DNA from: Armigeres subalbatus | Taxonomy: Eukaryota; Arthropoda; Insecta; Diptera; Culicidae | NCBI RefSeq assembly: GCF_024139115.2 | Contig: NC_085139.1 | Coordinates: forward strand, 70,847,203 to 70,911,202 | DNA: 64,000 nucleotides | Direction: 5' to 3' | Part shown: positions 43,606-54,870 of the stretch, in pieces | Layout of the letters: every line of letters starts with the position of its first letter | Numbering within the stretch: the first letter of the stretch is position 1 | Made by a program: the position numbers and the translations under genes | Notes under the pieces: generated by a model | Database searches by the model: none | The model's input: the letters and a program-made list of their open reading frames with translations, nothing else | What the model was told of the DNA's origin: nothing

Positions 43606-44935
43606 CTGGAATTGAAAAGAGAATAAGATGAACCATTAGCATTTTCGTTACCAAATGCTATTTCACGCAAACATATAGACGAGCTTGCAGACATCTCCAA
43701 CTCCATCAACATAACAAAGTCAAACGAATTTCAAAGACGTAGCCTTCGACGACGGGACAAGTTCTTTTCTTCAAGCACGTCTCATCATCTGCTTTCCGAC
43801 ACTTTTTTGTAACTTCGGTGTCTTTTGTCCATGGCAATTCCGGTGTATCAACGAGAACGATGTGATGGCGCCTTAGAAGAGTACGATGGCACACAGTGGT
43901 CTGCAGTAGGAATCCTAACACCTCTATTTGTATCAAACTTCTAAAAATTTCATAAATCACGTTTAGCCATTCCAACTTAAGTGTTTTCAAATTCAAGAAG
44001 ATATCCGACTATTTTGCAAAGCCTTTCGAAAACTCGTTGATAGTTTGAATCGATTTTCCGGAATCAAACTAGTTATTTACTACACTGTGCAACGCCGTCG
44101 ACAGCGCGGGTGCTTCGTTTGTATTTATTCAAATTCACTTCAGTCCCAGTGCTCTCGCAGCCACCCCAAAAACCCGTCGCGAGTCTGCCCATTCTGGTCG
44201 TTCCAATATACACCAAACCAAACGAGACCGCCCAAGACACGGCGATGACGATGTCGGACCGTGCTCGTTAACGAGTCCAGAAGCATCCTCCCGCCCGCCA
44301 CAAGGTGGTGTTCTCATCTTTCGGTTGGCTTGCCAGAAGGAAGTGAAGAAGTTTAAATTAAATTGGGACTCTGTCAACATTTTCATCACTCGGATGGATC
44401 GGGGTAGTTAAGGGTGCTGGATGTACTCGAACGGATGAACAGCGTGCCATTGCAGTAATGCTTGCAGTTATGGGTGAAGTCTTAACGCCATGAGGGGAAA
44501 GAGGAACACGAAGAATTATGAAGTGAGTTCCATTTTTCTGATGGATAACAGAACCACGACACGATTACTGGAACCCCTGTCCTTTTATTCGTTTATTCCT
44601 GCTTATCAAGATTACACTCCAGCTCGTTGTTTGTCGATCATAGACCAACAAACAATGTTCATAGTTTGCCTGTCATATTGGTATACTATAAGATAACCCC
44701 AACCCATTTGACCCATTTGGTAACAATTTCATGTGACTGAAGGTCAAAAACCCTGATTATTAGCAACAAATCCAGTCGAAATCCTTGTAAACTGGTGAAG
44801 TTACGGATAACATTTTCGAACTTCTGAATAGCTTTGTGAAAACCGCCAACTTTATTGATTTTGCAAATTCCAAGATAACTTGTCAAGATAATCACTTGTG
44901 AAAAATCATTTTCTGAAAAAATATGTCCGTTCTCA
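43606..44935. other. upstream intron or promoter-side sequence of the LRR gene
   Basis: A probable splice acceptor lies at its left edge, so a non-coding first exon should lie further right. No promoter motif can be fixed. Small frames (43706-43996, 44135-44389) are unassigned. Confidence 0.35.
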
Positions 44936-44939
44936 ATTC

Positions 44940-45720
44940 GGAAAAGAATGTGTATTGGTGGCTGATGCCAAGGAACGCTGGAATAACATGTTATCTATGC
45001 TCAAAGGAATCCATGAGTTGAAACTTTAATCCAAATTCAACTTCAGTTATGTTTGTTTGGTGGTTGGTAAAATAATTCAAGCCCTCGAACCTGTTCAAGC
45101 TGCTGTGGAACTACTCCTCAGTGAGCTCTGCACTATATATGAAGCCAACGTGGAGCTCCAAATTATGTTGGAACAATTATCAAATCGAGCCACAGAAATT
45201 TCTGCCACTTATTCGATGCTTTTAAGGAACGAATCCAAGAGAGACTGATTTTGATTTTTTGAATAATTCTCCCGTGAAGCAATCAATCAGAAACGATTTT
45301 GACATGTTCTTCGAGGCATCCAGAGCTACTTTGATTAGGCAGGTTGACGGGATCTTGAAGCGTTTCATCGTTCCTGATGCGATCGCTGAAACTGAGACAA
45401 CGACCATACTTGGCGATCGGTACGAAGAAGATGTCTCTATGGATAATTTTAGTGGTTTATCGTTTATCGTTTATCGTAACTTGCGAAGAGACTGGAGCAG
45501 AGCAAAACACTTGCGTAGCTGGTGGCAAATACGTTGACGCAAGGATGGATCTGGATCTGAAGGGATTAAGGGCAAGTATTTTACACTGTTTTTTGATGGT
45601 TTTGAAACCATTCATCCAACTTCGGTTGAATCAGAGAAGGCATTCTCAGTAGTAGGCAACATTGCTGCATTCAATGCGGATTGGCAGATGAGTCGCTTAG
45701 TATGTAATGCCTTCTTTATT
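44940..45720 (+). pseudogene. hAT transposase remnant with C-terminal dimerisation region
   Basis: Pieces in shifting frames read ADAKERWNNMLSMLKGIHEL, then LEPVQAAVELLLSE (45057-45248). VDGILKRF (45259 on) follows, and near 45615-45720 comes PTSVESEKAFSVVGNIAAF. The last is the hAT dimerisation signature (P.SS..SER.FS..G). The DDE core is degraded and no single frame spans the gene. The DNA end at about 45930 (caaccaccctaa) and the ccggtattaccggt motifs before it are probably the element's right terminus. Confidence 0.6.
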
Positions 45721-45930
45721 TTCGCTTTGCCCAGCCCAACAAGCAATGATTTTAACATCTGAAATTTGTCAACAAATATTGTATTTTATCGAAAAGTCCA
45801 AATCAAAAGTTTTTCTTTGAGTACCTGAAATTTTCACAAAAACCGGTATTCTACCGGTATTACCGGTTTTGACTCCACCAAATACCGAGTACCGGTATTT
45901 GTCCAAAATGGCCAATACCAACCACCCTAA
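45721..45930. mobile_element. right end of the hAT element
   Basis: Repeats of accggtatt occur at 45843, 45855, 45865 and 45891, followed by ggccaataccaaccacccta, which looks like a TIR. No left partner was found, so the element is truncated. Confidence 0.5.
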
Positions 45931-47690
45931 TATCAATCAAGTCCATATAATGTTTTGTTATTTTGTTCATGGCTTCTGTCCGGGTATCCAAAAAAGCATG
46001 CTCAACGGTACGAGCCTCACAGCAAAACGATTCCAGGCAACAAACTACTCAGCACAGACAAACAAACGTAGCCAGGGTTTGCAGAAATCGATCTCAATAG
46101 ATAACGAACAACGATAAAAGAGAGGCAAAAACTGTTCCGAATCATAACAAGCCATGATAACAAATTTATCAAACTTGTATACAAGTGCGAAAAAACAGAA
46201 TCGGATAGGCAGCCCCACAGAAAAATGGTGATTTTCGCTTTGTTTTCGCTCCTTTCGTGTTGGTTACTGCACAGCTGTGTAGAACAAGTTGAAATGCATC
46301 ATCAGAGCCAGTGCTCCCCACATTTGGAGCTTTCTAAAAGAAATTTATCATGGGGTATAACATCCCGAATTAGTTCTCTATCATGACAGCTTGCGAAAAA
46401 AGTTTCTCGCGGTATGCTACATTCGTATATGTATACAGAGATGATAAGTGAGACACTTGCTCTTGCTCTTTAGGATTCAATCCCTGAACGTAGCTCTTAA
46501 AGAAAATTATTTAAAAGACTCTCGTAATCGAAACATATTGAAATCCTTGCGCCAAATGTTGCACAATCAACTCGAATCGAATCAATGGTAGCCATGATGA
46601 ATTTGCGTTTCACGTTCCAGTTCTAGAAACAATGCCCTGAGTATCCACTTCAACAGAAGCGTCTTTGCATCAAAAGCAATGGAATGCTTGATCATACCGT
46701 ATGAGTGCTGTTTCGGTGATACCTTGTATTTATTAATTTCATGGTACCCGTCAAAGGTTTAGGTTTAGCAATTCGATAACCGAAAAATTGACAAAAAACA
46801 TCAATCAACAAATTCTAAGTCGTGTTGATGGTTTTAGTTCATCGATAATATTTCTTATTCAGTTTAAGGACAGGAGATATTAACCACCACACGGTTTTCT
46901 ACTCTTATTATCAAAAGTTCAAATCTAGCGTAATAATTTTCGTACAATGCTGAAATTGATCTACGGATGTTTTTATCCCCATGGGCATTGTGGTTCTCTC
47001 AATTCGTGCTCTTGAAAAAAGCACGTGGTTTCCAAGATGGCCGATTTGTAGCTTTGTTGTATAACCACCTTAAACCAAACCAAGAATTAATGCCTGCAAA
47101 CGCATCTATGATGGAAAGCGATGTCTATTTTCAAGTATACAAATAGGACTTGAGCAAACTACGCTAGTTGACCATTCCTGATTTTAACGGGTTTTAGAAT
47201 ATAACTCATGTCTTATCTCGTAAATTTGAATCAATTTGAACGTAAAAGGTAGCGAAACAGTTTTCTCGTTAATTCCTGTTGGTAAATGCTCTGTAATGTG
47301 TGTTATTGCTACTTCGCGTACATAAAAAAAATTAAATAAACCCCTTCTTTCCCATGAGGCAGTCCGGATTATAAGCAACCTTAAACATCGTGTAACCAAC
47401 CTAAGTGGATACTTTGGACGTATTTTGACAGGGTAAACAGAAGTTTATTCTTTATGCTTTTCTCGTTGAACAAAGTTGTTCCGAAAGGCTATCCATTTCA
47501 CTCCGGGAACGTTGCAAGTTAACAAGTTGCAGCTGAAAGTTGGTAAAGCATTGTCGGTCGCTATTTGATAACGATCGGTCATTACGTTCAAAAGTAAATG
47601 TCAAAAAATGTCACTTAGTAGTGATACTGCCTTCCTCGCATTTAGCCAAGACACTACGTGGTTTAATTTGGGTTGTTTGTGCTACTTATG
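45931..47690. other. intergenic or intronic sequence, nothing recognised
   Basis: No domain-bearing frame, no matched ends and no RNA gene are visible over 1.7 kb. Confidence 0.4.
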
Positions 47691-47699
47691 GCTGATTGA

Positions 47700-48235
47700 G
47701 CGCTTATTCACCAAGAAGACCGGCTTGAAAGGGTTAGACACAAAAGGCCGAAAGACAATAAATCGAAGGGACAAAAGGTCGAACAATATTTTCTCCTTAC
47801 TTCAACTTTTTTCCTCATTCCTTCTTTTTCATTCTTTTTTTTTTCTTCTCCCGTATGCCGTCTTTTTTATTTTTTGACCTTTTTTCCTATTACACCTTTT
47901 GACCCTTCGACCTTCCGTCACTTTCGACCTCTTATGCCTTTCGACCTTTTGCCATTTGACCTCTTGTCCCTTCGATCTTTTGCCTTTTCAATCTTTTGTT
48001 ACTTAACACTTTTTGTCTTTCTTCTTATTCCCTTTTTCTTTCTTTCGTTCTTCTTTCTTTCTTTTTCCTTTTTCTGTTTACTTTTTCCCTTTTTCTTCTT
48101 CCGTCCTTTTTTCGTCCTTCCTTCGTCTTCTTCGTTCTTCATTCTTCCTACTTATTTCTTCTTTCTTCTTCTTCATTGGCATTAGTTCCCTCACTGGGAC
48201 ATTACATTTGTCCTTTCGACCTTTTACCATAGATT
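47700..48235. repeat. TTCGACCTTTTG direct repeats around a pyrimidine-rich core
   Basis: On the left, aaaggccgaaag and gggacaaaaggtcgaa occur (47740-47785). On the right, inverted cttttgacccttcgaccttc, tttcgaccttttgccatttg and ccttttcaatcttttg occur (47876-48000), with one more at 48205-48230. In between and after is a C/T run (47800-47875, 48005-48180). This resembles a degenerate second foldback-like family. Leu/Phe-rich frames over it are composition artefacts. Confidence 0.55.
48161..48208 (-). mobile_element. SINE (Feilai-like) 3' tail fragment
   Basis: The sequence ttcttcttcttcattggcat, then ccctcactgggacatta, is the tail end of the SINE in reverse. The tRNA head is absent. Confidence 0.6.
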
Positions 48236-48373
48236 CGCTTGAACAGTGGTCGTACTGACATTCAGAGTCTGAATTTGAAATACTTCTCCTGATATCTATA
48301 CTATGCGTTCAGCACAAGTCAGAAAAACCTGCACTGTAAGACTAGCAGCACTTCTTACTTCCGACTTCTCTCT

Positions 48374-48440
48374 CAAAACTATTATTATTATTATAGCTTT
48401 ATTTAAGAGGTTTTCAGCCGGAGACTGGTTCACCTCTTAC
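48374..48440 (-). repeat. short 3' end of a non-LTR retroelement, copy 2
   Basis: The minus strand reads aggtgaaccagtctccggct, then cctcttaaataaagc, then (ATA)n. It is related to 675-741. Confidence 0.45.
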
Positions 48441-49555
48441 TCTCAAAACTAATTTATTCAATTTATTTCCTGACCCGACTCCTATAGGATAATATTGAAC
48501 TCATAATTGAACATTAAGTGATTGCTACGTTTTTTAATGCTAATCTTATTATCTACAATACAAAAACCAATGGAAAAATTTCGCAAACCGGTCGACTTTA
48601 TCGTTGGATAGACCAAGGGATAGACTCTTTAGGTAGTGGATAATTAATCTGATCTGATAATAGTTTTTCAAATTTAGCTTGGCGCAGTGGCGATATCGTA
48701 ACCAATGAGGTACAACCGAGGTGCGATTATTATTAGTTGCAAACAGTTTTTCAAAGTAGTAAGAGCTGCCCCAACGCACATTTTAAGTTTCTGCGAGAAA
48801 ACCGGAAGTTGACATTAGGCTGTTTATTGTTTGCCCGCATGCTATGATCCAAAATGAAGCGTTGCCTCAGAACGTTATCATTCCATACGTCAAATGTCAA
48901 CGTAGACGAATTGGGTAAAATAATTCATGTACGATGGATTGAAATATAAAATTTCTTTTTGCCAAAAAATCAACACTTCATATGTGTAGCCGCAAAATAT
49001 TTTCGTTTGTTTAAAACAATATATATAGTTACTTAGTTAAGAGTTAAGTCAGCTAAGGTATGTAGCTTTCCGTTGGTGGTCATATTACCGCTTAATGTTG
49101 AACTGAAAAAGTTATGAGCGAAGCACGCATCTAGGCCCACATCAGGATACACTCTCTTACATTTTTTTGCAAGGTTTTATTTAGAAATGTGATTATAACG
49201 GCAAATTTGTTAGCTTAGCTTTGTGGCGAAACACAACTTTATTGTTTATCACATCTTTTGTGTCATCCAAGGTGTCATCTTATTATTATATTTAGCAATG
49301 TAACATACAGTAGCTTCTCACTCATTTGGTATCACACTCACTCAAGAGCAAATGTAATATAGGTTTTTATAATAAATTGACTCTACTACCGATAACACGT
49401 ATCTTTCACTCCGTGAAACCTTAGGAACACCCCAAATTTTGGTGACCCTGACGTGATCGGTACGTCAAAGCCGCGAAACGAAAATTCGTGAATTTATTGC
49501 GTACCCGAAAAACCGCACCCAACTCAGCACCTACCCCTATCTCTAAAAAAATTCT
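48441..49555. other. AT-rich sequence, nothing recognised
   Basis: A 76-codon minus frame at 48549-48779 is unassigned. No terminal repeats were found. Confidence 0.4.
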
Positions 49556-49794
49556 ACAGAAGATGTATCCACCAACCATGGCTTCCAACAATGTAAACAC
49601 GATCTTGGTACTGCAGATCTGTATCCTGATGCTAAACTGGCCTTAGAAGTAGATGCCTCTAGCACTGCAATAGGCGCTGTACTCCATCCATCAACTCGAC
49701 GAAAGCGGCTTGCAACCAACGGCATTTTTCTCACGTAAGCTGAGCGACGCCAAACAAAAAGCAAGCACCTATGATCTAGAACTGCTTGCTATGT

Positions 49795-50086
49795 TTCTTC
49801 TTCTTCTTATTAGCATTACATCCCCACACTGGGACAGAGCCGCCTCGCAGCTTAGTGTTCATTGAGCACTTCCACAGTTATTAACTGCGAGGTTTCTAAG
49901 CCAGGTTACCATTTTTGCATTCGTATATCATGAGGCTAGCACGATGATACTTTAATGCCCAGGAAGTCGAGACAATTTTCAATCCGAAAATTGCCTAGAC
50001 TGGCACCGGGAATCGAACCCAGCCACCCTCAGCATGGTCTTGCTTTGTAGCCGCGCGTCTTACCGCACGGCTAAGGAGGGCCCCCT
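49795..50086 (-). mobile_element. tRNA-derived SINE (Feilai-like), full length
   Basis: The (GAA)n tail is on the left and the tRNA head on the right. CTTGCTATGT is duplicated exactly (49785-49794, 50087-50096). It splits the gypsy RNase H. Confidence 0.9.
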
Positions 50087-50408
50087 CTTGCTATGTATGA
50101 AGCGGTTAAATACTTCAATGATCTGATAACTGCTCGTGAATTCTGTATCTACACGGATCACAAACCTCTCGTTGCCGCATTTCAACAGCGCTCTGACCGA
50201 GCAACACCAACACAGCAACGTCATGTGAGTCAGTGAGTTATACAACCGTTATTCCACGCGTGCCTGGAGAGGCGAACAAGGTTGCTGATATGCTAAGCCA
50301 CATTACTTCGACCATTACCACTATCGATTACGACATCATGATATAGCGGCAAAACGACGATCCGGATTTACAGCAGTATTTAAAATCACCCCCACAGGGA
50401 TGCGGTTT

Positions 50409-50720
50409 CATCCCTTAGCCAAGGGGGCCCTCCTTAGCCAAGCGGTAAGACGCGCGGCTACAAAGCATAATCATGCTGAGGGTGGCTGGGTTCGATTCCC
50501 GGTGCCGGTCTAGGCAATTTTCGGATTGGAAATTACCTCGACTTCCCTGGGCATAAAAGTATCATCGTGTTAGCCTCATGACATATACGAATGCAAAAAT
50601 GGTAACTTGGCTTAGAAACCTCGCAGTTAATAACTGTGGAAGTGCTTAATGAACACTAAGCTGCGAGGCGGCTCTGTCCCAGTGTGGGGATGTAAATGCC
50701 AATAAGCAGAAGAAGAAGAA
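50409..50720 (+). mobile_element. tRNA-derived SINE (Feilai-like), full length
   Basis: The head gggccctccttagccaagcg, B-box GGTTCGATTCCC and tail (GAA)n are all present. GGGATGCGGTTT is duplicated (50397-50408, 50721-50732). About 15 extra bases (catcccttagccaag) precede the usual start and look like a partial head duplication. Confidence 0.9.
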
Positions 50721-51152
50721 GGGATGCGGTTTGATACTGAAGGCACTGCAATCATCATTGTCTTCCTCGCCTATGCATTGCGATATCTCCACAGCAGCAA
50801 TCAGACCAATCGTTCAGAAAGAATTCCGGACCCCTATCGTCGCAAACCTACACAACGTTCCACACCCTGGAGTCCGAAGCTGGTAGCCGATTGCTTCGTG
50901 TGGCCGTCTCTCCGGCGGGATTGCAAAAAAAAAATGTTACGCATTGCAACCCGTGCCAAAAAGCGAAAGTATGCAGACACAACAAATCACCAACACTGCA
51001 GATCACCACCCCAAATGAAAGATTTGTTCATGTGCACATGGATTTGATCAGACCCCTTCCACCAGCCGAAGGATTCGTCTATTGTCTAACATTAATAGAC
51101 AAGTTCTCTCGCTGGCCCGTGGTTATCCCAATCGAGAATATGACAGCAACCA

Positions 51153-51395
51153 CACAGATAGAAAAATCCAATGAAATTTACGCTAAAGATCATGCACATA
51201 AATGGAACGCCATTATTAGCATAATTCCACGCGTGATATAGCCTAAATGTATATAATATTTGACGTGAATCGTCAATATTGCTTACAAGTTGTAAGCAAA
51301 CTTGTTAGGAAGAGGTCCATTTCCGCGTAGAATAGTGTACATTTTTGCATCTCAAATTTTACGCGCTGTTTACTTTTCATTATTTTTTTTCTGTG
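51153..51395. mobile_element. MITE, about 243 bp, in gypsy integrase
   Basis: It begins CACAGATAGAAAAATCC and ends with tttttctgtg. The interior (aaatttacgc, aatatttgacgtgaatcgtc, gcttacaagttgtaagcaa) recurs inverted at 53462-53703. Confidence 0.75.
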
Positions 51396-51820
51396 ACCGT
51401 AGCCCAAGCTTTTATTGGTGGTTGGGTTAGGTCGCACGTTTCGGAGTGCCTATCAGAGTCACTACCGACCTCGGTCGGCAATTCGAGTCCTAGCTATTTC
51501 GGGAACTGACGAGCATTTTGGGAATAACACATCTAAAGACGTCGCCCTACCATCCGCAAGCGAGCGGACAAATCGAGAGGATGCATCGACAGTTAAAAGC
51601 CGCGATCATCACCCCAATACTGAGTGGACAGAATCGTTACCGATCGTTCTCCTTGAGTTGACATCATCTCTACGAGAAGAACTGCAAGCATCATCAGCCG
51701 AAGCTACGTACGGAACGACGCTCCGTAATATAGATTTTAGTAAACAATACCACTGGTTGAAATCGGCCAAGTGATTCAGAAGGAGTTAGCGAACATACAT
51801 ACATACATAGATTGATTTCT

Positions 51821-51996
51821 ATAATATATAATATAATAATATATGATATATAATATATAATATATAACATATAATATATATATATAATATATAATATATA
51901 ATATATAATATATAATATATAATATATAATATATAATATATAATATATAATATATAATATATAATATATAATATATAATATATAATATATAATATA
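51821..51996. repeat. (AATATAT)n microsatellite
   Basis: About 175 bp with a 7-bp period, perfect over the last 110 bp. Open frames through it (Tyr/Ile-rich) are artefacts. Confidence 0.9.
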
Positions 51997-52146
51997 CTAG
52001 TTTATTTGTGGACGCAGTAGCACCCGTGGCAAGTGATTTTTTTTTCAATATAAACGGTTCATTGATTCATGCATTAAAAAATATCAAAATTTTCAACGTC
52101 TGTTGTCTGTGTTTTTTTTCATCGAATGCTGTGTCTGGTTGTCTAA

Positions 52147-53035
52147 GGTTTTATTTATTTATTTATTTATTTATGGTGTACATCAACAGATTGTTCGTAA
52201 TCCTAATGAAGATTTAAAACTAGTATCACAGACAAACAGACATAACACTCGAGATTCTTCCATCGTTCACTGATTTATCGGTCAATTCAAATAATCATTA
52301 GTTGGCCAATTGACCGACCGCGGCGTACCAATCGGTTTTGCTCGAGTTTGACGTTTGCTCACTACCGCCACCTGGTTCGTGATTTGCCTAAGTCGACGTA
52401 AACAACAGATGTCGTTAGTGTTCGCGCGACGATGAATTTTATCGGGAAATATTCCATGTGTTATGTCTGTTTGTCTGTGCTAGTATGGTCATTACAATAA
52501 TAACTAATTAACAAAACAGTAAAATCACAACGAAAAATAACATTGTCATGAGACTTAAATAAACTTATCTAGCATATGCGCGTCAGCTACTACGACGAAA
52601 AACATTTACAAATCTACGGCGAAGTGCATCTCTTGTCAAGTGGTAGTCAAATACTGATGCCACCCTATTAAAAACTCTCTGTAGCCCGCTCAGTGCGTTG
52701 CCCAGACCATAGTTGGTGCGGCGAAGGAGAAGTCTCAACATTATGCTATTCCGCAATGGCCGATGTTGCACGTTAATGTTAATTTGTTGCAGAATGTCTG
52801 GACAATCGATTCTTCCTTGTATAATGTCAGCGACGGTCTGTGCTCTGCTTAAGTCCCTACGGATACGCAACGGAAGAAGGTCGATCAGCTGGCAGCGATC
52901 CTCGTAACTAGGGAGGCGAAATGGATCTCTCCATGGTAGTTTGCGCAATGCAAAACGAACAAAGCGGCGTTGTATTGATTCGATGCGCTCCGCTGAGCAG
53001 TATTCCAACGTCGACCGGACGAGAGCCCAGTAAAC
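52147..53035 (-). pseudogene. CR1/Jockey-group LINE 'family C': RT C-terminus and 3' end
   Basis: The minus frame from about 53035 to 52583 shows ALVRSTLEYCSA, RIESIQRRFVRFALRKLPW and YEDRCQLIDLLPLRIRRDLSRA. It stops before a 3' UTR that ends in an (AAATA)n tail at 52147. A 253-bp MITE (52227-52479) sits in the UTR. The catalytic half of RT is at 54871 upward, separated by about 1.8 kb. Confidence 0.8.
52227..52479. mobile_element. MITE, 253 bp, 22-bp perfect TIRs
   Basis: The ends cacagacaaacagacataac plus ac are exactly inverted at 52458-52479. CTAGTAT is duplicated (52220-52226, 52480-52486). No coding capacity. Confidence 0.85.
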
Positions 53036-54870
53036 CACATATCGTATATGAAATGATAAATTGTATCGCATATTATCATTTCTATTTTCTTTCACATTCG
53101 TATATGACTGCTTATAAAGATGGCTAAAATATCAATAATATTGTATATGATACCTGCGTATGCAATATTTACGATTGCGTTTATGAAAGTCATAAACCTA
53201 TATAAACAATATCAGTTTTATCGGATCAAATCGGAAATATCGTTTATGAATACAAATATTGTCATGCAAATCATATTCCGATGTGCGTTGTACGTATATA
53301 GCTTCCACCTTCTGCGTGTTGAGCACTGAGCCACTGAACCTTACCGATTAAATTAATTTCAAAATTACTTACTTTACTCCATCCGATCTGCCAAAATTCC
53401 GATTATTGCCGGTATAATTTTGTGCTGCCAACCATTATCGCTCAATATCTGCGAACAACTACACAGAAACAAATTATGAAAAGTAAACAGCGCGTAAAAC
53501 TTGCCATGCGGAAGTTTACGCTATTCTTCGCTGAAATGGCCCTCTTCCCAACAAGATTGCTTACAACTTGCATGCAATATAGACGATTCACGTCAAATAT
53601 TGTATACATTTAGGCTATATTCGTTGTTGTATCACGCTAATAATGACGTTCCATTTATGTGCATGATTTTTCGCGTAAATTTCAGTGGATTTTTCTATCT
53701 GTGTAGAATGTAATTGAGCTGTAAACACAGCTCGAAAGTAAACACGGTGAAAGACATTACTGATGTTGACATTTCAGAATCGCTTATACGTGGGTCGAAT
53801 CGTTTGGAATGATGCGCAATCGTTGTTATGTTGGAATATTATCAGGATAATCATAAGTTGTTATCATATACGATTCAAGCCACATTTGTACGTATAACAA
53901 CAAGGCATCCGAATCGTATGAATGTAGTTCATATCGTACGCTGAAGCTCTTGTCAATAATAAATCTCCATCTAGATTATGATTGTCAAAATTTTGCTGCA
54001 TACCAAAAAATTCTTAATTTTATAAGGGACACAATCCTTTAAGCTGACGTAATCAACCGAGATGCATATCCAATCATAACATAATATTGTGTCATATTTG
54101 CTTCAGACGCCCAAAACAATATAATTGCAGTATCATTCTGTCATCAAATACCGAATGCTATCCATTAAACGCTTCTCATTACCAAATGGCTTAAATGTAC
54201 AGTAAGAATGACTGAACTCCAAAGCGCCCCGAAACAAACAAAGTGACCCATGAATTCAAGATTCTTCACGCACCAGCTGAGCACTGTTTTCGTTTCTCCT
54301 TTTTCACCTTCAGTTTTTCAGCGTAGTTGCAAGGAACAAGCAGTGGATGGGCTGATGCTTCCCCATATTCGTGAAATTGTAGAACATGTTAAGCTTCGAT
54401 CTCCCTTCTGCCAAGCAGCAGGAATGGTAGAGTGGTATCGAACGGGACTCCCACTCATAAGATCTGGTGTTAGATTGACATGCTGGGCCTTACCATTTTT
54501 GCTACATACACTAGTTTTTTTGGCCGTGTAAAATTTAGGATACACATTTTCAGAGCCTTGTAAAAATTAATTTGAACGCAATAATGCGTCTTTTGGTTCG
54601 CTTGCATATGTCGGTCTTAAATGACATAATGTTACAGGACTTTTTCGTAGTGTGTGCTTTTCAAGAGTTGCTGAGTAGCGCACGGGTAGAGCACCAGTCT
54701 TTAGTTCCAGAGGTCAAATGTTCGAGACAGGGTTGTTACCATATATTTTTTCAAATATTCCCAGAAGTCGTATAAATGATCATGAAAACTCGAGAAAGTC
54801 CTTATTTAGCACGTATATGGCCTCCACTTTAGTAGGTATATAGCGATTCGGTGCATTATATACATAATAT
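53036..54870. other. AT-rich insert between two halves of the family C LINE
   Basis: It carries the MITE at 53462-53703 and many catatcgtatatg- or cgtatgaat-like phrases at both ends (53036-53110, 53870-53945), which may be degraded inverted ends. Weak tRNA-like stretches near 54420-54480 and 54670-54735 (gtagagcaccagtctttagt, ttcgagaca) do not fold convincingly. Confidence 0.35.
53462..53703. mobile_element. MITE, about 242 bp, second copy, inverted
   Basis: It starts cacagaaacaaattatgaaa and ends ggatttttctatctgtg. It is the reverse complement of the element at 51153-51395 over most of its length. TA lies on each side. Confidence 0.75.

Larger units (their letters stand above)
49560..51785 (+). 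pseudogene. Ty3/gypsy pol: RNase H and integrase, cut by two SINEs and a MITE
   Basis: RNase H begins with ALEVDASSTAIGAVLHP. After a frameshift come SRKLSDAKQKASTYDLELLA and, beyond the first SINE, CIYTDHKPLVAAFQQRSD. A spacer (VPGEANKVADMLSHI) precedes the second SINE. The integrase zinc region is degraded (50750-50990). The core has FVHVHMDLIRPLPPAEGFVYCLTLIDKFSRWPV, is cut by a MITE, then gives AQAFIGGWV, ELTSILGITHLKTSPYHPQ and GQIERMHRQLKAAI in broken frames. No LTRs, gag or RT palm are seen. It is dead. Confidence 0.85.

Noticed and set aside
47874..48258. Phe/Leu-rich frames resembling membrane proteins.
   Set aside because: They reflect a T/C-rich tract; three overlapping frames show the same bias.
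54420..54735. Two tRNA-like stretches (agagtggtatcg..., gtagagcaccagtct...).
   Set aside because: Acceptor and T stems do not pair well; they are at best decayed tRNA or SINE heads.
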